Positions 1 to 64,000 of a stretch of DNA of 64,000 nucleotides are shown here, piece after piece. The stretch's first letter is position 1; each line of letters opens with the position of its first letter. The notes under the pieces are model-generated. The model was not told where the DNA came from. It made no database searches and saw nothing but the letters and a program-made list of their open reading frames with translations. The stretch is from the NCBI RefSeq assembly GCF_036324505.1, contig NC_086350.1:17435532-17499531 (forward strand), written 5' to 3'. The position numbers were made by a program, and so were the translations under genes. The DNA is from Eleginops maclovinus (lineage: Eukaryota > Chordata > Actinopteri > Perciformes > Eleginopidae).

Positions 1-588
1 GTGTGTGAATCCCAACAGAGCTGAGTGGTACTGCTTGTCAAACTATCAAATCTCTTTCCATGCATTGATGTTATTTTTGTAAAACAAAGGAAAACACATT
101 TTGAAGGATTGTTAAATTGTGTATTCCTGATTTACACTCCTAAAGCTTAGTGTCCTTGCCAATAAGGAGTCCCATTCAAAGACTGACCTTCGTGTGTTAA
201 CACTAGCTTTTATTGTCTGTTTGAGTTAACTCAACACATCTGCATCAAAGCAATGTAGTACAAGGAATCAATAACACAAATGGCCCACACAATTACTGCC
301 TTTATGACTCCAGAGGGCAGTTTCTTTAAGGAACTGTCCACACTTCAGAAGTCATTATCAGCATTATGTAAATTGCCGTTGCACGTTACTCTGTATAAGT
401 AATAAGCTAAAAGAAACATGTTCACACTTCACTTTAATTAAATGTCATTGCGTAATGCACTGCAAATTCACTCCAGTGCCTAATAATGCATCCATTGCTA
501 TGGTGGTTTCATCTGATCACACATCATCCTACTGTCATTCCTGCAAGTGTTTCACCTACTAAAATGTGTGTTTCCTGTCTGTTCACAG
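1..588 (+). other. 3' end of the intron preceding the first visible brsk2 exon
   Basis: AT-rich sequence ending in a normal acceptor (TTCACAG at 582-588). The initiator exon, which in human encodes residues 1-30 and the first part of the glycine-rich loop, is not in this stretch. No repeat or other gene was recognised. Confidence 0.8.
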
Positions 589-61135
<60,547 letters not shown>

Positions 61136-61168
61136 ACCGAGCCTGTGTTAAAACACCCCTCCGATATC

Positions 61169-61190
61169 TGTACATAGCTAGATGTACATA
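61169..61190 (+). promoter_or_regulatory. Pair of exact Pumilio response elements
   Basis: TGTACATA at 61169-61176 and again at 61183-61190, both matching UGUANAUA, 14 nt apart start to start, beginning 33 nt after the stop codon. Confidence 0.6.
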
Positions 61191-61682
61191 ATCATATATG
61201 TTTTTGTATAAAATGACTTTATATAGATAGAAATATATGAAGAGAATCAAATATTTTACAAACTGCACCTACATTACAAAAACACACTTCTCATCCCCCC
61301 CTCAGCGTGCACCATCATCATCCACCCCCTCCACCCCAGCCATCTTATCTCTGTTTTTTGCTGCTAACCTGTGTGATGACCTGACTTGTTTCTGATACCA
61401 GGAATTATCCAGAAAACCTATTAAGCCCTTCCTCCTGCTCCCCGCTCCGTTCGCCTCACCTCCACCAACCCCCCCACCCCCCACAGAGCGTGCGAAGAGA
61501 GACAGACAATTGTTGACGGAGGACTGCTTTTAGAGGTGCGCTGAAAAGATGGGGGGTGGTTACCATGGAAACAAACCCTTCATGCAGACTACTACCTTCA
61601 TCTCCTTCTGCGCCCGCTTTCCACCTTTGGCAGCCATCAGTAGAAGTAGGAAAAATAAGTGTTCCCCCATTTTAGGAACACC

Positions 61683-61685
<3 letters not shown>

Positions 61686-61713
<28 letters not shown>
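61686..61713. repeat. (CA)n tract in the 3' UTR
   Basis: About 14 CA units, followed by CGTGCACAAC. Confidence 0.93.
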
Positions 61714-61717
<4 letters not shown>

Positions 61718-61819
61718 ACAACTAATCCACACTAATCCCAATGAAAGAGTAGCGCACTCTCTCTGCAACGACCGCCCCCACTCTTTCCTCTCAAGGAGCA
61801 TTCACCATTGGAATGACAC

Positions 61820-61822
<3 letters not shown>

Positions 61823-61907
<85 letters not shown>
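61823..61907. repeat. (AC)n microsatellite in the 3' UTR, 85 bp
   Basis: Pure AC array inside the predicted mature transcript. Confidence 0.96.
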
Positions 61908-61911
<4 letters not shown>

Positions 61912-62222
61912 TGAACATGCATACATGCACAGTTCCAGTATGCACAGACTCAAACTCTGGGATGTTACTAACACGAACAAAAAGAATACTGACTCAGAGG
62001 AGGAGAGAAGGGGGAGGAGTTTTGTGGGACGCCCAAACAAGCCGACACGGATGCTTGCTGGATTGTATTTGTTTGCTTTTTAATGTACTTTCTTTGTGAA
62101 GAACTGGGTTTAAAATAACTTTATTCAACTTAATACCATTGCTGCAAATGGACTGGAATTGTGATTTCAGCGAGGAGTTGGGTGTGAGTAGAAAGGGGAA
62201 GAGGGGGATATATGATAGTATA

Positions 62223-62256
62223 GGGTAGGGGGGTGGGATGCGGGTGGGTATTTGGG
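62223..62256 (+). promoter_or_regulatory. G-quadruplex-capable run in the 3' UTR (sense strand)
   Basis: Six G-tracts of three or more on the sense strand: 62223-62225, 62228-62233, 62235-62237, 62242-62244, 62246-62248 and 62254-62256. Loops are 1-5 nt, fitting the canonical G3+N1-7 pattern. Confidence 0.6.
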
Positions 62257-63022
62257 TATTTAAAATGAATGATCTATTCTGTTGTACAGACTGATATCAT
62301 TTCTTATGTATAAAAAATGAAATGTCTAGTTGTGACACTATGTTTAGATACCATAGGGTCGGGTTGGTAAACCTGCCCCTGCCACTTAATGTTCTTTTAA
62401 ATTCTTCTGTGTGTTTTTGTTACATGATCCTTTATGTCTTTGTTCGATTGACCTAATAATGAACCAAACATTCCTGTTTGTGTTATCTGCAACACTCTGT
62501 CTTTGGTTTTCCATTCATACCTCTCTCTCAGTCTCACTTACCAGCAGTAGGAGTAGAGGAACAAAAAAAATGATGACGTGATAAATGCAATTGTGGATAT
62601 TTTTGTATTTCTGTCCTTATTTATTCATGTTTGTTCATTCCACTGTTTGATTTCCTAATTTATTATAACTTGGCTATTTATATGAACAAAGCTGTTAGGT
62701 CAGTTGAATGTTATTTATTACCCTCTTGTGTGTTCGTAAATGGGGCAACATTTGAAGAAAAAAAAGAACTATTTTTCTTTTGTTTTGGTCATTATGTGAA
62801 CATCGACAAGACACAAATTCTCTTTTCCGTGACCTCTCTGTAGAAGGAAAGAGAACTTGTGGGAACTCTTGAAAAAAATGATTTACCAGTAATTTAAGAA
62901 TGTAGACTTAGCCTCTTTTTGGAGAGGGAATATGCTCTTCTATTGATATTTGTCAGTTTCATATTATTGTGCGTGTAGGCCAGGCCTGAGGAGAAGGGCG
63001 CCACAGATCTACTTCTTCTCTT

Positions 63023-63030
63023 TGTAAATA
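63023..63030 (+). promoter_or_regulatory. Third Pumilio-type site (TGTAAATA)
   Basis: Exact match to UGUANAUA in the distal 3' UTR. Confidence 0.45.
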
Positions 63031-63635
63031 TACAGACAAATCGTGGGGGTTGATTGTCTTCTCAACCATGCCGGGGATTCCTGCTCTATGCTTTTAGCTT
63101 GTATTGCTGTGTGCATGTCAAACATGAGCTTTTCTTTGCATGGCTTTAGTGTTCATGTTCCATGCCAAACTCACTCCTTCTCTCAGCCTTCATTGATTCT
63201 CTCGCCACAAAACTACCTTTTTAAATCCCCCTTCTGTCCCTTACTTATCACCCTCTCTGCTTTTTTTTGGCCTTTTTCCTTTTTTTGTTTTAATTCTTCC
63301 CTGGCTCCCGCTGATCTATCCCTTCCTCCTCCTCTAATCTTGTGCACAAAGTTTTTGAATGATGCTTCCTTTACTCTGTACTTCTCGCTGGAATGCCCGG
63401 AGGTCTGTTCTCTCTGTACCTTTTGGTAGCAGAGGCGCAGTGAGGGGATGTCAGTACACAAACACAAAGCAATACCCTATCCTTCACCCTCCTTTCTGTT
63501 TTCTACAATGGGAAGCTAGCAGCACCAAGGACATCTGATAATTCTGAGGCCCAGAGCGGGCTTTGGACAGAGCAGGAACAAAACTGACTGTAATCCCCAT
63601 ATAAAATAACTGTGAGCATCTTCAGTGCTGAAACA

Positions 63636-63641
63636 AATAAA
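63636..63641 (+). promoter_or_regulatory. Polyadenylation signal AATAAA
   Basis: Canonical hexamer followed within 15-35 nt by GT/T-rich sequence. It is the best candidate end of brsk2 in the window; I saw no other AATAAA between the stop and here. Confidence 0.7.
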
Positions 63642-63660
63642 CTCATTAAGTTATGGTGTG

Positions 63661-64000
63661 TTTGTTTTCCTTTTTTGTGCCTGTTTATGTATGGTCAGTG
63701 TAGTGTTTTTCTCAAAAACTGAAACTATGCCAAGTTAAAATGAATGTAAAGTAAGCATTTTCTCCCTTTAAAATGTGTTTTACTTTACCATGCCAGTGTT
63801 TACTGTAAGTATATATTTTATTTGATGTATGTTATGACTTTCATGTTTTAAATGTGTCCAAGTATCAGATCCTGGATTTTAGGTAAGTCTACTCACAGAC
63901 ACTGACAAAGCTTGTTTACTAGGTTTATTACAATATTCAGCATTCAAACACATTTTGTATTCCAAATCCCACGTTGGATTCTGCTGCTGTACCTGTATAG
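63661..64000. other. Intergenic sequence downstream of brsk2
   Basis: AT-rich, no gene seen. In mammals MOB2 lies next to BRSK2 on this side, but nothing of it is visible here. Confidence 0.6.

Larger units (their letters stand above)
61136..63660 (+). other. brsk2: brsk2 3' UTR (predicted extent)
   Basis: Runs from the stop to just past AATAAA at 63636-63641, which is followed by a GT-rich downstream element (GGTGTGTTTGTTTTCC near 63655-63670). About 2.5 kb. It holds two Pumilio sites directly after the stop and a third near 63023, CA arrays at 61686-61713 and 61823-61907, a G-rich run at 62223-62256 and a pyrimidine-rich stretch near 63220-63330. The 3' end is inferred. Confidence 0.65.

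Overview
The window is vertebrate genomic DNA, almost certainly from a teleost fish. It is filled by one plus-strand gene, the orthologue of BRSK2 (BR serine/threonine kinase 2, also called SAD-A), an AMPK-related, LKB1-activated neuronal polarity kinase. The fish assignment rests on the very high density of long CA/GT, GA and CT arrays, two recognisable teleost-type interspersed repeats (near 55917 and 59201), a degenerate hAT-like element at 2451-2684, and a coding sequence close to, but clearly diverged from, mammalian BRSK2. Whether this is the a or b teleost paralogue cannot be told from the window alone.

Layout. The first coding exon, with the initiator Met and most of the glycine-rich loop (about 30 residues by comparison with human), lies upstream of base 1. 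Eighteen exons are placed here, all with GT donors and AG acceptors and mutually consistent phases. Kinase domain: 589-683, 16523-16608, 19852-19992, 29593-29709, 34720-34753, 34873-34941, 36315-36461 and 40562-40593. UBA region and linker: 42592-42756 and 43955-44052. Ser/Pro-rich regulatory linker: 44904-45054, 50376-50436 and 52817-53024. C-terminal KA1-like/autoinhibitory region and tail: 53177-53225, 54262-54385, 55485-55665, 57040-57129 and 60915-61135. The extra exon is a 66-nt in-frame cassette at 45271-45336. The constitutive exons in the window encode 689 residues plus stop, giving a protein of about 719 aa once the missing N-terminus is added; human BRSK2 is 736 aa. A 3' UTR of about 2.5 kb follows, ending near an AATAAA at 63636-63641.

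The most notable structure is a cluster of in-frame splice options in the regulatory linker. Besides the 66-nt cassette, the exon starting at 52817 can be extended upstream to 52247. This adds up to 570 nt (190 codons, no stop) of Pro/Ser/Thr-rich sequence, and it contains its own in-frame GT...AG pair (52661-52816, 156 nt). The 3' UTR carries two exact Pumilio sites just after the stop, a third further on, a G-quadruplex-capable stretch and two CA arrays. Introns make up more than 90% of the window, and no second gene was recognised in them on either strand. They contain microsatellites, including a facing (TG)n/(CA)n pair that could fold into a long hairpin, mobile-element remnants, a degenerate AT-rich tandem array and a few stretches that look like candidate conserved noncoding elements.
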